Shown here: positions 26,563 through 34,324 of the stretch, piece by piece
How positions within the stretch are numbered: position 1 is the stretch's first letter
How the letters are laid out: every line of letters starts with the position of its first letter
Made by a program: the position numbers and the translations under genes
IMG/VR virus record: IMGVR_UViG_3300022918_000025
Coordinates: 1-35,052 of that record
Source: a virus
Direction: 5' to 3' (one strand)
DNA: 35,052 nucleotides
The notes under the pieces: model-generated
The model's input: the letters and a program-made list of their open reading frames with translations, nothing else
What the model was told of the DNA's origin: nothing
Databases searched by the model: none

Positions 26563-28630
26563 CTTTTTCCTCTACTTCTGCGGCTTGTGCGACCATTTCA
26601 GGTGTAGGCACGATGGCAGCTTCTTTAAGTAATTTAACGACTTCAGCCTGTGTTTTATCCACATTAGCAATCTTCTGCTCTAAATCGATGTAATGGTCAG
26701 AAGCTCCCTGCAATAACTCAACCGCTGTCCTGTGACGTTCGTCATCGGACTTTTCTTGCTCTAATTGAATTTTGGCGGTGTTATCACGAGATTTTGCAAT
26801 GGCGGCATCCAGCTTCTTGGTTAAATCATCTATCTTTTGTTGCGCTTCAGATTGAACCTGCTGAATCATCTGCTCAGCTTTTTGCGCGATTGGGTTATTC
26901 TGTTTATTCTGCAAGTCTTCTTCTGAGTAGATAGGGGACTCTTTACCTACCTGCATAACATCCCATACCTGTTCTAATAACTCGCGAACGTCTGTCATCT
27001 GCATCATCTGTTCATTACCCTGAACCAGTTGCAGGAATCCATTTAACTTATTAGCCAAGACCTCTTTTGCCATGAACGTCTGGGAGCCAGTGGCGAACCA
27101 GTCCATGAAGTTAGCTTTACCATAAGCCTTTATCTTGGCCCACATGTCACCCTTCTCTTTACCGAGTACCATCGATACAGTCTCAGGCTCAAGGAAGTCC
27201 ATGTCCCAATCGATCAAGGCTTCAATCTCTGCTTCCGTGGTCTGATCAAGATGTCCTATTACCTCTTTCAATGGAAGCGAAGAGGCATTCATGATCATGC
27301 TGATGCCAGTGGCAGTTTTATTCAGGTTCTGGCTATCGTTACCTTGGGTGTACTTAGTAATACCTGTGTCGTCATCAGAGAAGCCTTCGGACAGTTCAAT
27401 GACTTTTTCCCATCCATTGGTCACATCGGGAACGATATGCCATGTCATTGCATCCTTACGTTCGTCTGCTGTAAGTCCAGGACGAGTCTGGAAGCGCTTA
27501 CCAGGGAACAATTTGAAGTCTTCTGATACTTCGAACTTGCTACGGTCAGCCGAGAACATATTCAATTGACTAAACGCTTTGCCTTCAATGAACAACCTGA
27601 ACGCTGCATTAGTCACACGTTGATGCGGTTCGTTGTTCTCCGCAATCCCAACGCCCCACATCTCATGCTCTACTTTCTCATAGAGCGTTCTGTATGCCGG
27701 GCGGCGATCATCCTTATATTCGTTCTTCTCTGCTTTGATCACATGACCACCAGCCATAATGACAATAGCCTCTATCATGTCGTATTCATCTTCTGGGACT
27801 ACTTCACCACCGCCATCTGTGCGCCATTGGTTGAATTGTTTTACAGGAACAAGGCCAAAGTAACGGATGAACCAGATTCGCCCTTCCTTGGTGTATCTGT
27901 AGAGGTTCTGGCGTACTTCCTGCGTCCTGTCAGAGCCTTCACTGGTGTTGTTGGTGACTTTCTCGGTCAATGCACGCCTTATGGCCTCGTCGTTATATCC
28001 TTCCTGGCCTTTTAACTGCGATACGAAGTACGGGTCTTTGCGTGATGCCCAGAATATTCCTCGTCCTTCTTCCAGTGTTTCGGCTTCAGGGTCAGGATAA
28101 CAATCCATAGTCTGTGCGTTCTCAAAGTAAGGGCAAGCGTAGTCAAAGGTGATCTGTTCTATTCCACCATTCGCACTAGGCTGGACAGCGGTGTATGTCT
28201 TCTTCTTGACGAATGGGCCGAAGTTGAAACCTGTACCGTATACACATATCGAGTCTGTCAGTGATTCAGTTGTTTCCCTGAACTTAGCTTCTTCCAGTTG
28301 CCATTTCAGTATGTCTTCCATCGTATCGGCGAACTCTTTCAAGTCTTCCGATGTTGGAGTGGTGTCGAATGGCAATTGTCCTGTGCCGAACATCACATCT
28401 TTTATCTTGGCTCGTGCTGAACGTATCTTGGAGCGAGAGGAGCCGATGAATACACGTGACTTCTGGGCCTTGCTTATTCCAGTTCCGCGAGTGTCATCCT
28501 CACGACTAATACGCATGTTGTCTTCATAACAACGCAACATCACATCCTCTTGGGGTTTTCTACGCTCAAGCCAGTCTGTAAACTGCTCCTGCAGCGTAGC
28601 AGATAGCCCTGTTAACGGTATATTGTCCAT
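26435..28630 (-). CDS. Portal protein, P22 gp1-like (731 aa)
   Basis: Length close to P22 portal (725). Features include the N-terminal F-I-G-S-S-R-S-K-I-R-S-A-R-A-K-I-K-D-V-M-F, then D-S-I-C-V-Y-G-T-G-F, E-N-A-Q-T-M-D-C-Y-P-D-P and M-W-G-V-G-I-A-E-N. The helical C-terminal region about 590-690 (A-E-Q-M-I-Q-Q-V-Q-S-E-A-Q-Q-K-I-D-D-L) could form a barrel as in P22. The dodecameric portal is the DNA entry vertex and binds terminase. TAATG-coupled to terL. Confidence 0.9.
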   Translation of the reverse strand: MDNIPLTGLSATLQEQFTDWLERRKPQEDVMLRCYEDNMRISREDDTRGTGISKAQKSRVFIGSSRSKIRSARAKIKDVMFGTGQLPFDTTPTSEDLKEFADTMEDILKWQLEEAKFRETTESLTDSICVYGTGFNFGPFVKKKTYTAVQPSANGGIEQITFDYACPYFENAQTMDCYPDPEAETLEEGRGIFWASRKDPYFVSQLKGQEGYNDEAIRRALTEKVTNNTSEGSDRTQEVRQNLYRYTKEGRIWFIRYFGLVPVKQFNQWRTDGGGEVVPEDEYDMIEAIVIMAGGHVIKAEKNEYKDDRRPAYRTLYEKVEHEMWGVGIAENNEPHQRVTNAAFRLFIEGKAFSQLNMFSADRSKFEVSEDFKLFPGKRFQTRPGLTADERKDAMTWHIVPDVTNGWEKVIELSEGFSDDDTGITKYTQGNDSQNLNKTATGISMIMNASSLPLKEVIGHLDQTTEAEIEALIDWDMDFLEPETVSMVLGKEKGDMWAKIKAYGKANFMDWFATGSQTFMAKEVLANKLNGFLQLVQGNEQMMQMTDVRELLEQVWDVMQVGKESPIYSEEDLQNKQNNPIAQKAEQMIQQVQSEAQQKIDDLTKKLDAAIAKSRDNTAKIQLEQEKSDDERHRTAVELLQGASDHYIDLEQKIANVDKTQAEVVKLLKEAAIVPTPEMVAQAAEVEEKDESGTGEEASGSDDVAISPEQLGGDSAGVAEEAPVPFIEPGI

Positions 28631-30123
28631 TACAGTCCGAAGTATTCAGGTTCGTACTGTGGCAGCGGTTTAAGTGCATCCGATACCGGAGCAGCAAATG
28701 TCAAAGCCAGAGCGTCTCCCATGTCAGGTGAACGAATGCCGCGTTTCTTCATATCTTCCTTCTTCTCAAGTATTGTTCTGTTGTTACTATCGGTTTTATA
28801 GGACGGCCCTGAAAGGTCAGCATGTAACGAGTCTTCATCTGGTATCTGCACTCGTCCTTCTTCCAGCCAGTCCCTCATCAGGCACCACATCTCTATGCGT
28901 CTATTGTTGTATATCTCTGGGTTATTGGCGCGTGAGCCGAAGTTAACGCCCATGACATTCGTCCAGCCTAACTCTCGTAATCTATCGACAATCCCTACGC
29001 CACGCTCACCAACGTCTATGAACATGGCAGCAGGATTGGATAATTTAAGTATCTTGGAGCATATCGCCACCACTTCCATCGGTGACTTGCCTTGGAACGT
29101 GTCTATCTTTGTACACTTTCGGTTACGCCTATAGGCAATGGCTGTTCTGTCTTTACCCTCACCAGCAGGGTCAACACCAACTATCAATGGCCCGCTTGGG
29201 TCTTCGTACGACTTTCTGGCTCTTAGTATGAACTCTGACTTGATCAATGATTCTATTCCGGTAACTTGAAATGCCTCTGTCGCAGTCGCTGGGTATTCTT
29301 GCTTAAATAACGTATCTGACTTTAGCTCGATTATCTTGGCTCTGCGCCATGCCATCTGGTCGTTAGTTAACTGGTAAAAGTCTCTGTATGCAGCTTCTTC
29401 AGCCGTACACTTAAAGTCTCTGGAATCTCTCTTATATTCATCCTGCCAATACCAAGGCACGAATACAGGTAAGTAATCACTGATACCAGCTTCTGCATCC
29501 TGCCACATCGAGTGGAAGTAATTTCCTATTCCGTTAGCAGTAGATTCTAAGAAAACCTCTGTGCCTGGCATATCAGGTATCGACTGCATCACACCAGCAG
29601 CATGTTCTTCAGCATTAGGCCAGAATGCTACTTCGGAACCGTGGAAGAACTGAATCGTTCCGCCTCGACCTGTACCCTTGGTTCGTGCTGTTCCGACCTT
29701 GTAGTCGCTCTCCAGTAAGTCGAATTTCAATTCATTGGCATTAGCTGCGCCTGTGTGTGGTTTTACTAGAGGATTATTGTTCTCGTGGTATCTATTTGCC
29801 ATCTCGAACAGGTTCTTAGTAGCCTCTTCCTCGTGAGTGAGGATGAAAGCCCGAATGCCTCTGTTCCAGCTAGTCTTGTGGTAAGCCCTGCCCTCAACGT
29901 AAGTCGAGAAGCCTTGTTGCCTGCCCTTTAACCCTATTATGCGAACCTTGCCAGTTGCGGCTCGTTGTTCTTCTGCTTTCTTGTGAAGGTATAACTGAGC
30001 CTTGTTTAGTATCAATGGCTCAACTGAGCCTGATTTGGTGCGTATCTTTAAGCATTTAGCAGCGAAGTCTGGATAGCTGTCTTTCAATGCTTGCATAGTA
30101 ACAAGCAGTTCTTCTTTATTCAC
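28630..30123 (-). CDS. terL: Terminase large subunit, P22 gp2-like (497 aa)
   Basis: ATPase with Walker A-like G-R-Q-Q-G-F-S-T (67-74) and a nuclease domain with V-G-V-D-P-A-G-E-G, M-F-I-D-V-G-E-R-G and D-M-G-D-A-L-A-L. Length equals P22 gp2 (499). It cuts concatemers and drives packaging with TerS and portal. GTG start overlapping the terS stop (GTGA), an uncommon start that may limit its level. Confidence 0.95.
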   Translation of the reverse strand: MNKEELLVTMQALKDSYPDFAAKCLKIRTKSGSVEPLILNKAQLYLHKKAEEQRAATGKVRIIGLKGRQQGFSTYVEGRAYHKTSWNRGIRAFILTHEEEATKNLFEMANRYHENNNPLVKPHTGAANANELKFDLLESDYKVGTARTKGTGRGGTIQFFHGSEVAFWPNAEEHAAGVMQSIPDMPGTEVFLESTANGIGNYFHSMWQDAEAGISDYLPVFVPWYWQDEYKRDSRDFKCTAEEAAYRDFYQLTNDQMAWRRAKIIELKSDTLFKQEYPATATEAFQVTGIESLIKSEFILRARKSYEDPSGPLIVGVDPAGEGKDRTAIAYRRNRKCTKIDTFQGKSPMEVVAICSKILKLSNPAAMFIDVGERGVGIVDRLRELGWTNVMGVNFGSRANNPEIYNNRRIEMWCLMRDWLEEGRVQIPDEDSLHADLSGPSYKTDSNNRTILEKKEDMKKRGIRSPDMGDALALTFAAPVSDALKPLPQYEPEYFGL

Positions 30124-30539
30124 TTTAACTCTTTAAGCAATAACTCATAGTTCAATGTGCCAGTTACGCCAAGGTCTAGCTTGTCACCGTATTTCTTAGG
30201 CTTCAGTTTAGCTGCACCCCATTTACGAGCTTCAACTCTTAAACGTGAGCGCTGTACATTGTCATGATCTACACGAGGATTGCCATCAGCATCAAGATAA
30301 GTGTCATTTGAGCCATCATCTGCGATTGTGAGTATTTCATCGAACAATGTATCGGCTTGGTCTTCTCTCGCACGCGTGTACATGTTAAGAAACTCTGTGT
30401 CGTTCTTTAACCACGAGTAAACAGTAACAGTGCTTGGCTTGTCTTCTTCCTTACAGATAGTAGTAAGAGCTTTGCCTTCAGCTATCTTTGCACATATTTC
30501 TATAGCAAGTTCATCTGTGTAATCAGTAGGCCTAGCCAT
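30120..30539 (-). CDS. terS: Terminase small subunit (139 aa)
   Basis: N-terminal HTH-like M-A-R-P-T-D-Y-T-D-E-L-A-I-E-I-C-A-K-I-A-E-G-K-A-L-T-T-I-C (DNA recognition). Next come V-Y-S-W-L, the helical A-R-E-D-Q-A-D-T-L-F-D-E-I and R-L-R-V-E-A-R-K-W-G-A-A-K-L-K-P-K-K-Y-G-D-K. This is a standard phage terS sequence. It marks phage DNA for packaging. TAATG from the gene before. Confidence 0.92.
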   Translation of the reverse strand: MARPTDYTDELAIEICAKIAEGKALTTICKEEDKPSTVTVYSWLKNDTEFLNMYTRAREDQADTLFDEILTIADDGSNDTYLDADGNPRVDHDNVQRSRLRVEARKWGAAKLKPKKYGDKLDLGVTGTLNYELLLKELK

Positions 30540-30757
30540 TACTTTAGCTCTAGTGATTCTTGATAAGCAGATAAGTCTTCAGGCGATACATAATAGTCTA
30601 GCGCTGCCTGTCCTGGGGACATCGTGCGGCTAATCATAGGGTCTAATCTAGAAGCTTTCTCATATAACGCTCTGCGCATTTCTACATTGACTTGCCTTGC
30701 AGCCTCAAAGTATCGAAACCTTGGATATAATGGAAATTTGTCTTGAATGTTCTCCAC
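30539..30757 (-). CDS. Hypothetical 72-aa protein before terS, GTG start
   Basis: GTG 30757 lies two bases after the preceding stop; no clear Shine-Dalgarno, so coupled translation is likely. Helical with P-R-F-R-Y-F-E-A-A-R-Q-V-N-V-E-M-R-R-A-L-Y and an acidic end. Not recognised. Confidence 0.6.
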   Translation of the reverse strand: MENIQDKFPLYPRFRYFEAARQVNVEMRRALYEKASRLDPMISRTMSPGQAALDYYVSPEDLSAYQESLELK

Positions 30758-30759
30758 AA

Positions 30760-30909
30760 TTACACCGTCTTATCTAATACTTGCAGTTCAGGCACCAGAG
30801 GTATTCTTACTACACGCTCAGATGTGATCAGCACCAGGAACTCTTCATTGGCATAAGCCATGTGGTAAGTTTCTGATGGTTTCATTGCGTATAGTTCTAA
30901 TGTCTTCAT
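30760..30909 (-). CDS. Hypothetical 49-aa protein
   Basis: ATG 30909 with AGGAG at 7 bases, overlapping the upstream stop as ATGA. Reads M-K-T-L-E-L-Y-A-M-K-P-S-E-T-Y-H and ends with a beta-like stretch (F-L-V-L-I-T-S-E-R-V-V-R-I-P-L-V). Short, but coupling and ribosome site are good. Confidence 0.6.
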   Translation of the reverse strand: MKTLELYAMKPSETYHMAYANEEFLVLITSERVVRIPLVPELQVLDKTV

Positions 30910-31040
30910 GAAGCACTCCTGATATATTCGTACCAGGTTGCACCGATTGGCTTCTGATGTTTATCAGACATCTCTTTTGTATTGATTACTCCTGATCGGA
31001 TATAACCAATTGTTTGTCCTGCGTGTTGAATTGCTTCCAT
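30906..31040 (-). CDS. Hypothetical 44-aa protein
   Basis: ATG 31040 with AAAGGA upstream; stop overlaps the next ATG (ATGA). Reads M-E-A-I-Q-H-A-G-Q-T-I-G-Y-I-R-S-G with W-Y-E-Y-I near the end. No recognised domain; supported by gene packing. Confidence 0.55.
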   Translation of the reverse strand: MEAIQHAGQTIGYIRSGVINTKEMSDKHQKPIGATWYEYIRSAS

Positions 31041-31066
31041 TTGTCAGTCCTTTCGGGTAGTTGACG

Positions 31067-31225
31067 TTAATTAGGTTTAGTGCTGAATACTGCGCGTTTA
31101 TCTGTGTAACCTACAAATGTGTATCCGTTGTCTTTGGCGATCTGGTCAATATTGTCCTTGTCTGCTTCATAGTCATATTGAGATATGTCTACAGGTTGCG
31201 GATAGTATTGAGTGAATATGTCCAT
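31067..31225 (-). CDS. Hypothetical 52-aa protein
   Basis: ATG 31225 shares a base with the upstream stop (TAATG). Acidic small protein (Y-D-Y-E-A-D-K-D-N-I-D-Q-I-A-K-D-N-G-Y-T-F-V-G-Y). A 26-base gap follows before the next gene. Function unknown. Confidence 0.55.
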   Translation of the reverse strand: MDIFTQYYPQPVDISQYDYEADKDNIDQIAKDNGYTFVGYTDKRAVFSTKPN

Positions 31226-31425
31226 TAGCTTGCTATTATTTCTGATGCAATGCGGCGTATCGTTGTGTTGTTTATATTTACTTGGTCAGGATGTTCTTTG
31301 GCAAAACTAACGCGCTCTAATAGAGCATAAGGTTTATATGACATTCCCCATCTAGAATAAGCGGATGCTATTGGGTCATAACAACCGTTATCATCGTATA
31401 TTCCTTTGCCGATCATGTAGCCCAT
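31225..31425 (-). CDS. Hypothetical 66-aa protein
   Basis: ATG 31425 lies just after the preceding stop; the frame opens earlier (31500), but that part is the shadow of the previous gene. Starts M-G-Y-M-I-G-K-G-I-Y-D-D-N-G-C-Y-D-P and ends helical (I-R-R-I-A-S-E-I-I-A-S). Not recognised. Confidence 0.55.
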   Translation of the reverse strand: MGYMIGKGIYDDNGCYDPIASAYSRWGMSYKPYALLERVSFAKEHPDQVNINNTTIRRIASEIIAS

Positions 31426-31426
31426 G

Positions 31427-31777
31427 TTAGTTACCTTTACCACGTCCAAAATAAATAGTCGCAGATCCTGCTGCTGGTGCGATAGCATTGATTGTATCAC
31501 AAGCTTTAACAGTGAACACTTCAGTGGCTCCTACAGCTATGATAGTCCCTACGCCATTAGGCGGAGCAGGATAAACGACAGCGGTGCCGATTGCAGGGGT
31601 TGATTGTGCTGTCATGGCTCCATTACTCACTGTAACCGATACGATGTTAGGGCCAACGTTATACACTCGTAGCTGGTCTTGTGAACCGCCAGGTAAATAT
31701 GCACTTGCTGCTGCCGGTGTAACTGCCAGGAATCCGTGTGAGTTCTCTAGCGTTAGTGGTAATACTTCTGTACTCAT
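31427..31777 (-). CDS. Small beta-rich virion-like protein (116 aa)
   Basis: Composition (Ala, Gly, Val, Thr, Pro) and pattern (Q-L-R-V-Y-N-V-G-P-N-I-V-S-V-T-V-S-N-G, T-A-V-V-Y-P-A-P-P-N-G-V) suggest a beta-sandwich virion protein. It is ATGA-coupled to the fibre-like gene before it. It could be a decoration or adsorption protein. No homologue recognised. Confidence 0.55.
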   Translation of the reverse strand: MSTEVLPLTLENSHGFLAVTPAAASAYLPGGSQDQLRVYNVGPNIVSVTVSNGAMTAQSTPAIGTAVVYPAPPNGVGTIIAVGATEVFTVKACDTINAIAPAAGSATIYFGRGKGN

Positions 31778-32214
31778 GACAAGTCCTTTACAACAACCTT
31801 GATTGGCTGATTGTTTACGTTAGTTACTGCAAAGCTTAATAGATTAATGCCCAGTACAGTTAGTGATGCTCTTTGTTCGCATTTAACCGTAAACCCATTA
31901 ACTGTAGAACTTGCCAACCTGAACAGTAATGAAGAATCAAGATTAGGGCTTAATACTGGTGCAACGAATGGAACAACTGATTTAGGTGTCGCGTAAGTGA
32001 CTGTGTAATCACCACTGGCATTTGTTACTCCAGAATAATCAGTCCAAACATCGTAACTTGGCTTTCTCCACTGGGTTCCGTCTGACATCATAAAACAATT
32101 GTATGTTACATCATAGGCAAGCTTACGGGCATTGACAGTAGGGTCTGGCATAGTCGAAGGCGTGTAATTGCCTTGGATTATGTTTGATGTGTCTGCTACC
32201 GATCGAAGTCCCAT
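31774..32214 (-). CDS. Hypothetical virion protein, beta-rich (146 aa)
   Basis: AAGGA precedes ATG 32214. The region N-C-F-M-M-S-D-G-T-Q-W-R-K resembles the tail-protein motif 'xxxSDGTxW' that ends many fibre proteins. The second half is beta-type (G-D-Y-T-V-T-Y-A-T-P-K). Likely surface or adsorption related, by composition and by its neighbours. Confidence 0.55.
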   Translation of the reverse strand: MGLRSVADTSNIIQGNYTPSTMPDPTVNARKLAYDVTYNCFMMSDGTQWRKPSYDVWTDYSGVTNASGDYTVTYATPKSVVPFVAPVLSPNLDSSLLFRLASSTVNGFTVKCEQRASLTVLGINLLSFAVTNVNNQPIKVVVKDLS

Positions 32215-32226
32215 TATTATCCTTTT

Positions 32227-33006
32227 TTAAGCGAGATTAGGCGTACCATAATTAGTGTTTGCCCAAACAGCTATTTCCTCTAACTGCGCATTACTTAACT
32301 CTGTTGAATAAACCAGAACTCTGCACATAGACATGTTGGCATATGCTGTGAAAGCATTTGATGCTCTCGATGCTCCTATCAGGAAGTAATCCTGATTTAC
32401 TACAGAGTCAGCCGTTGCGCCACCTGTTGCGGGCGTGATGCCATCTAGCGAGATAACTGTACCCGCAGCTGCCTGCTTACTAACCCCTGTTATACAGTGA
32501 AGATTAGCATTTGCTGTCGTAGAGTTAGCAAAAGACGAGCTAGCGGCATTGCATTTCTGCGACCTGAAAACTGTAGGCACTAGAAGCAGCATATCGCGGT
32601 CAAAACTAACTGCGCTTGCACCAGCGCTTTTTTCTAGTATCCTCTGTGTACCGGAAACGTTTGTCATCTTTACGATTACACAAAATGACCAGCCTGGCGC
32701 TTGCGTTAAACCATTCGAAAATAAAAATTGCTGCGTTGCTGAACTAAATGAAGCTGCCTGGAAATTCTCCGAGGTAACCGTTAATGCTGGACGATTTGTT
32801 CCGGTATTTCCTAAAGCCATTAGTGTCCCATCGGAACCTGCAATGGAGTCTATCAATACACCAGTCTTCGATATCTTACTGTTATCAGCAAAATCCCAGG
32901 AATATAATAATGTCGGGCTTCCTGTTATTGTGGGGGCCTCTACTGGATTAGCAACAGGGGCAGACCCCCCTGATATAAAGCTCCTTCTTCGGCGAGTAAT
33001 GAACAC
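32227..33006 (-). CDS. LamG/concanavalin-like domain protein (259 aa)
   Basis: After a basic start (M-F-I-T-R-R-R-R-S-F-I-S-G-G) the sequence follows a LamG-like jelly roll: L-L-Y-S-W-D-F-A-D-N, W-S-F-C-V-I-V-K-M, I-T-G-V-S-K-Q and the ending C-R-V-L-V-Y-S-T-E-L-S-N-A-Q-L-E-E-I. Such domains bind sugars, so it may be a virion adsorption protein. GTG start, with AAGGG ten bases upstream. Unusual position, upstream of terminase. Confidence 0.75.
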   Translation of the reverse strand: MFITRRRRSFISGGSAPVANPVEAPTITGSPTLLYSWDFADNSKISKTGVLIDSIAGSDGTLMALGNTGTNRPALTVTSENFQAASFSSATQQFLFSNGLTQAPGWSFCVIVKMTNVSGTQRILEKSAGASAVSFDRDMLLLVPTVFRSQKCNAASSSFANSTTANANLHCITGVSKQAAAGTVISLDGITPATGGATADSVVNQDYFLIGASRASNAFTAYANMSMCRVLVYSTELSNAQLEEIAVWANTNYGTPNLA

Positions 33007-33012
33007 AAAGGA

Positions 33013-33252
33013 TTAGCCCTTCATTTTTGTCATACGTGGCGCTTCGTTAGCAGTACGATAACCGTCATCGCCAGCCATTTCGATCAGTTGGTCAGTACGC
33101 CAGTCACGTTTATGAAGCTCTGGGGCATTCATGTTGGTGGACAAGTCTTCTGATTGGCTCACGTTAGAAAAACCTTGTGTAGGAGGTGTATCTGTTACGG
33201 AAATACGTTTTGAGCTTGCTGCACCGTTAGGTGACATGTCTGTAATCTTCAT
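33013..33252 (-). CDS. Hypothetical 79-aa polar protein
   Basis: Ser/Thr/Asn/Asp-rich, low-complexity start (T-D-M-S-P-N-G-A-A-S-S-K-R-I-S-V-T-D-T-P-P), then H-K-R-D-W-R-T-D-Q-L-I-E-M-A. It is probably partly disordered. ATGA-coupled to the gene before. Function unknown. Confidence 0.55.
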   Translation of the reverse strand: MKITDMSPNGAASSKRISVTDTPPTQGFSNVSQSEDLSTNMNAPELHKRDWRTDQLIEMAGDDGYRTANEAPRMTKMKG

Positions 33253-33431
33253 TTTGATTCCTTAATTGAGTGAAATGTGTGACCGATAACACGGTTTGCT
33301 TGGGCATGAATAGCGGCTTTCTTGCCGGAACTCATCTTACCGGCCGCATGTGACTGTGTTGCGCGGCCTTTATCAGCACCAGCCTTTACGGAGTCTGGCA
33401 TTGAAATCTTGTCTTCCATCTGTACTTTCAT
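33249..33431 (-). CDS. Hypothetical 60-aa basic protein
   Basis: ATG 33431 overlaps the upstream stop (ATGA) and has GGAGAGG in front; the ATG at 33446 has none. Basic, Ala/Lys/Ser-rich (A-G-A-D-K-G-R-A-T-Q-S-H-A-A-G-K-M-S-S-G-K-K-A-A), possibly disordered or nucleic-acid binding. Not recognised. Confidence 0.55.
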   Translation of the reverse strand: MKVQMEDKISMPDSVKAGADKGRATQSHAAGKMSSGKKAAIHAQANRVIGHTFHSIKESK

Positions 33432-33679
33432 GTATGACCTCTCCATGCTATGAGGAAGTTAGTCTTATATTCGTTCCAATATTGTCTAGTGAATATCGTT
33501 CGATTGCACAAGGATAAAAACATTCGCGGCATATTCGATAACGGATAGCCCACGATCACTAGCGGCTTTCTTAACCAACTCGGCTTGTCTTTTAATGCCC
33601 ACGTAGCCAATGACAGGGACACCATGGCTAAGATGATCAAGAAGCTCATCTTCCACGCAAAGATAACTATCCATGACAT
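33428..33679 (-). CDS. Membrane protein, first gene after the late terminator (83 aa)
   Basis: ATG 33679 has GGAG five bases upstream. One hydrophobic segment (about 2-27: S-W-I-V-I-F-A-W-K-M-S-F-L-I-I-L-A-M-V-S-L-S-L-A), then a basic, aromatic C-terminus. A different frame (33674-33486) is also open for 62 codons; this frame is preferred for better ribosome spacing and ATGA coupling to the next gene. Confidence 0.55.
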   Translation of the reverse strand: MSWIVIFAWKMSFLIILAMVSLSLATWALKDKPSWLRKPLVIVGYPLSNMPRMFLSLCNRTIFTRQYWNEYKTNFLIAWRGHT

Positions 33680-33693
33680 ATGCGCTCCGTGAA

Positions 33694-33721
33694 CAAAAAA
33701 AGACCGCCTATGGAGCGGTCT
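33694..33721 (-). terminator. Rho-independent terminator upstream of the late operon
   Basis: Minus strand: AGACCGC-TCCATAG-GCGGTCT, a perfect 7-bp stem, followed by seven T. It lies between the Q-like gene and the first late gene, so the late operon is silent unless polymerase reads through. Confidence 0.88.
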
Positions 33722-33778
33722 AGGGATGTGCCGGGGAGCACTTTGTGTAAGTTTCGGGGACGCGAAGTCCAACCGCGA
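33694..33778 (-). ncRNA. Candidate late leader RNA (lambda 6S-like)
   Basis: The promoter at 33783-33812 would start a transcript near 33776 that ends at the terminator, about 80-85 nt without a gene. It contains GGAC-TTCGC-GTCC and GTGC-TCCCCG-GCAC hairpins before the terminator stem. At DNA level GTTTCG / CGAAAC (33751-33756 and 33776-33781) encloses the first hairpin. Comparable to the 6S RNA made from lambda pR' in the absence of Q. Confidence 0.55.
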
Positions 33779-33782
33779 AACA

Positions 33783-33812
33783 ATGATATGTCAGAATAAT
33801 CTTACGTGTCAA
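33783..33812 (-). promoter_or_regulatory. Candidate late promoter (pR'-like)
   Basis: Minus strand: TTGACA (33807-33812, perfect), 18 nt, TATCAT (33783-33788, 5 of 6). It lies directly after the Q-like gene and about 60 nt before the terminator stem. Confidence 0.7.
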
Positions 33813-33822
33813 TACCTAATGA

Positions 33823-34143
33823 TTACAAAACCCAAGAAAGTTTTCGAAGCTCTGTGTAAATCTTTCTATACGCAGATTCAAGCGATTCCGATAGGTTGCG
33901 CCCAGTGAATCTTTCTTCCAGCCATTTGTGCTTAACGGCACTAGATTGCTCAGTAGGCAAATCATCTACGATCCTGTCAACGGCTTTAAACGCTACGTGA
34001 TCGGCCTCGTCTGCAAGATCATCTGTGGAGTTATGCCCGCTTGACTGGAATCCAACAGACTGACGGCCATATCCAGCAACCCCACCTCCCCTGCGCTTGA
34101 TAGATTGCCATATCACCATGTAATACGCTATTTTTGCTTCCAT
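33823..34143 (-). CDS. Putative late-gene regulator / antiterminator, Q-like (106 aa)
   Basis: The C-terminal half (A-V-D-R-I-V-D-D-L-P-T-E-Q-S-S-A-V-K-H-K-W-L-E-E-R-F-T-G-R-N-L-S-E-S-L-E-S-A-Y-R-K-I) resembles the sigma-region-4-like HTH of small phage Q/RinA-type regulators: 'VDxAVxxLP', an aromatic-rich helix, then a recognition helix. The strongest support is position: promoter plus terminator directly downstream and ahead of the late operon. GAGG precedes the ATG. Family assignment is tentative. Confidence 0.5.
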   Translation of the reverse strand: MEAKIAYYMVIWQSIKRRGGGVAGYGRQSVGFQSSGHNSTDDLADEADHVAFKAVDRIVDDLPTEQSSAVKHKWLEERFTGRNLSESLESAYRKIYTELRKLSWVL

Positions 34144-34323
34144 CTACCACCTCAACCCATGATTGCCAGGTAACAGGCCGATAAGGTAGATAACAAGGAT
34201 TAGGATTAATACGACTTGGATGATAGTGCTGAATGGAGCGGGGATTGGAAGTAAAGATATCGCCCACCAGATGAGGCCGAATATGAGCGCTACTACTAGG
34301 ATCGTGATTAGCAATGAAACCAT
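34144..34323 (-). CDS. Small two-pass membrane protein, Thivi_2564-like (59 aa)
   Basis: GGAG precedes ATG 34323; the frame is open earlier without a good site. Two hydrophobic segments (V-S-L-L-I-T-I-L-V-V-A-L-I-F-G-L-I-W-W-A-I-S and F-S-T-I-I-Q-V-V-L-I-L-I-L-V-I-Y-L-I) joined by L-P-I-P-A-P, a design known from small bacterial and phage membrane proteins. Function unknown. Confidence 0.68.
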   Translation of the reverse strand: MVSLLITILVVALIFGLIWWAISLLPIPAPFSTIIQVVLILILVIYLIGLLPGNHGLRW

Positions 34324-34324
34324 T

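Noticed and set aside
33721-33790. Possible tRNA after the terminator 33694-33721
   Set aside because: Hairpins are present, but there is no cloverleaf: no matching acceptor arm, no standard T-loop and no anticodon arm. The promoter and terminator explain the region better.
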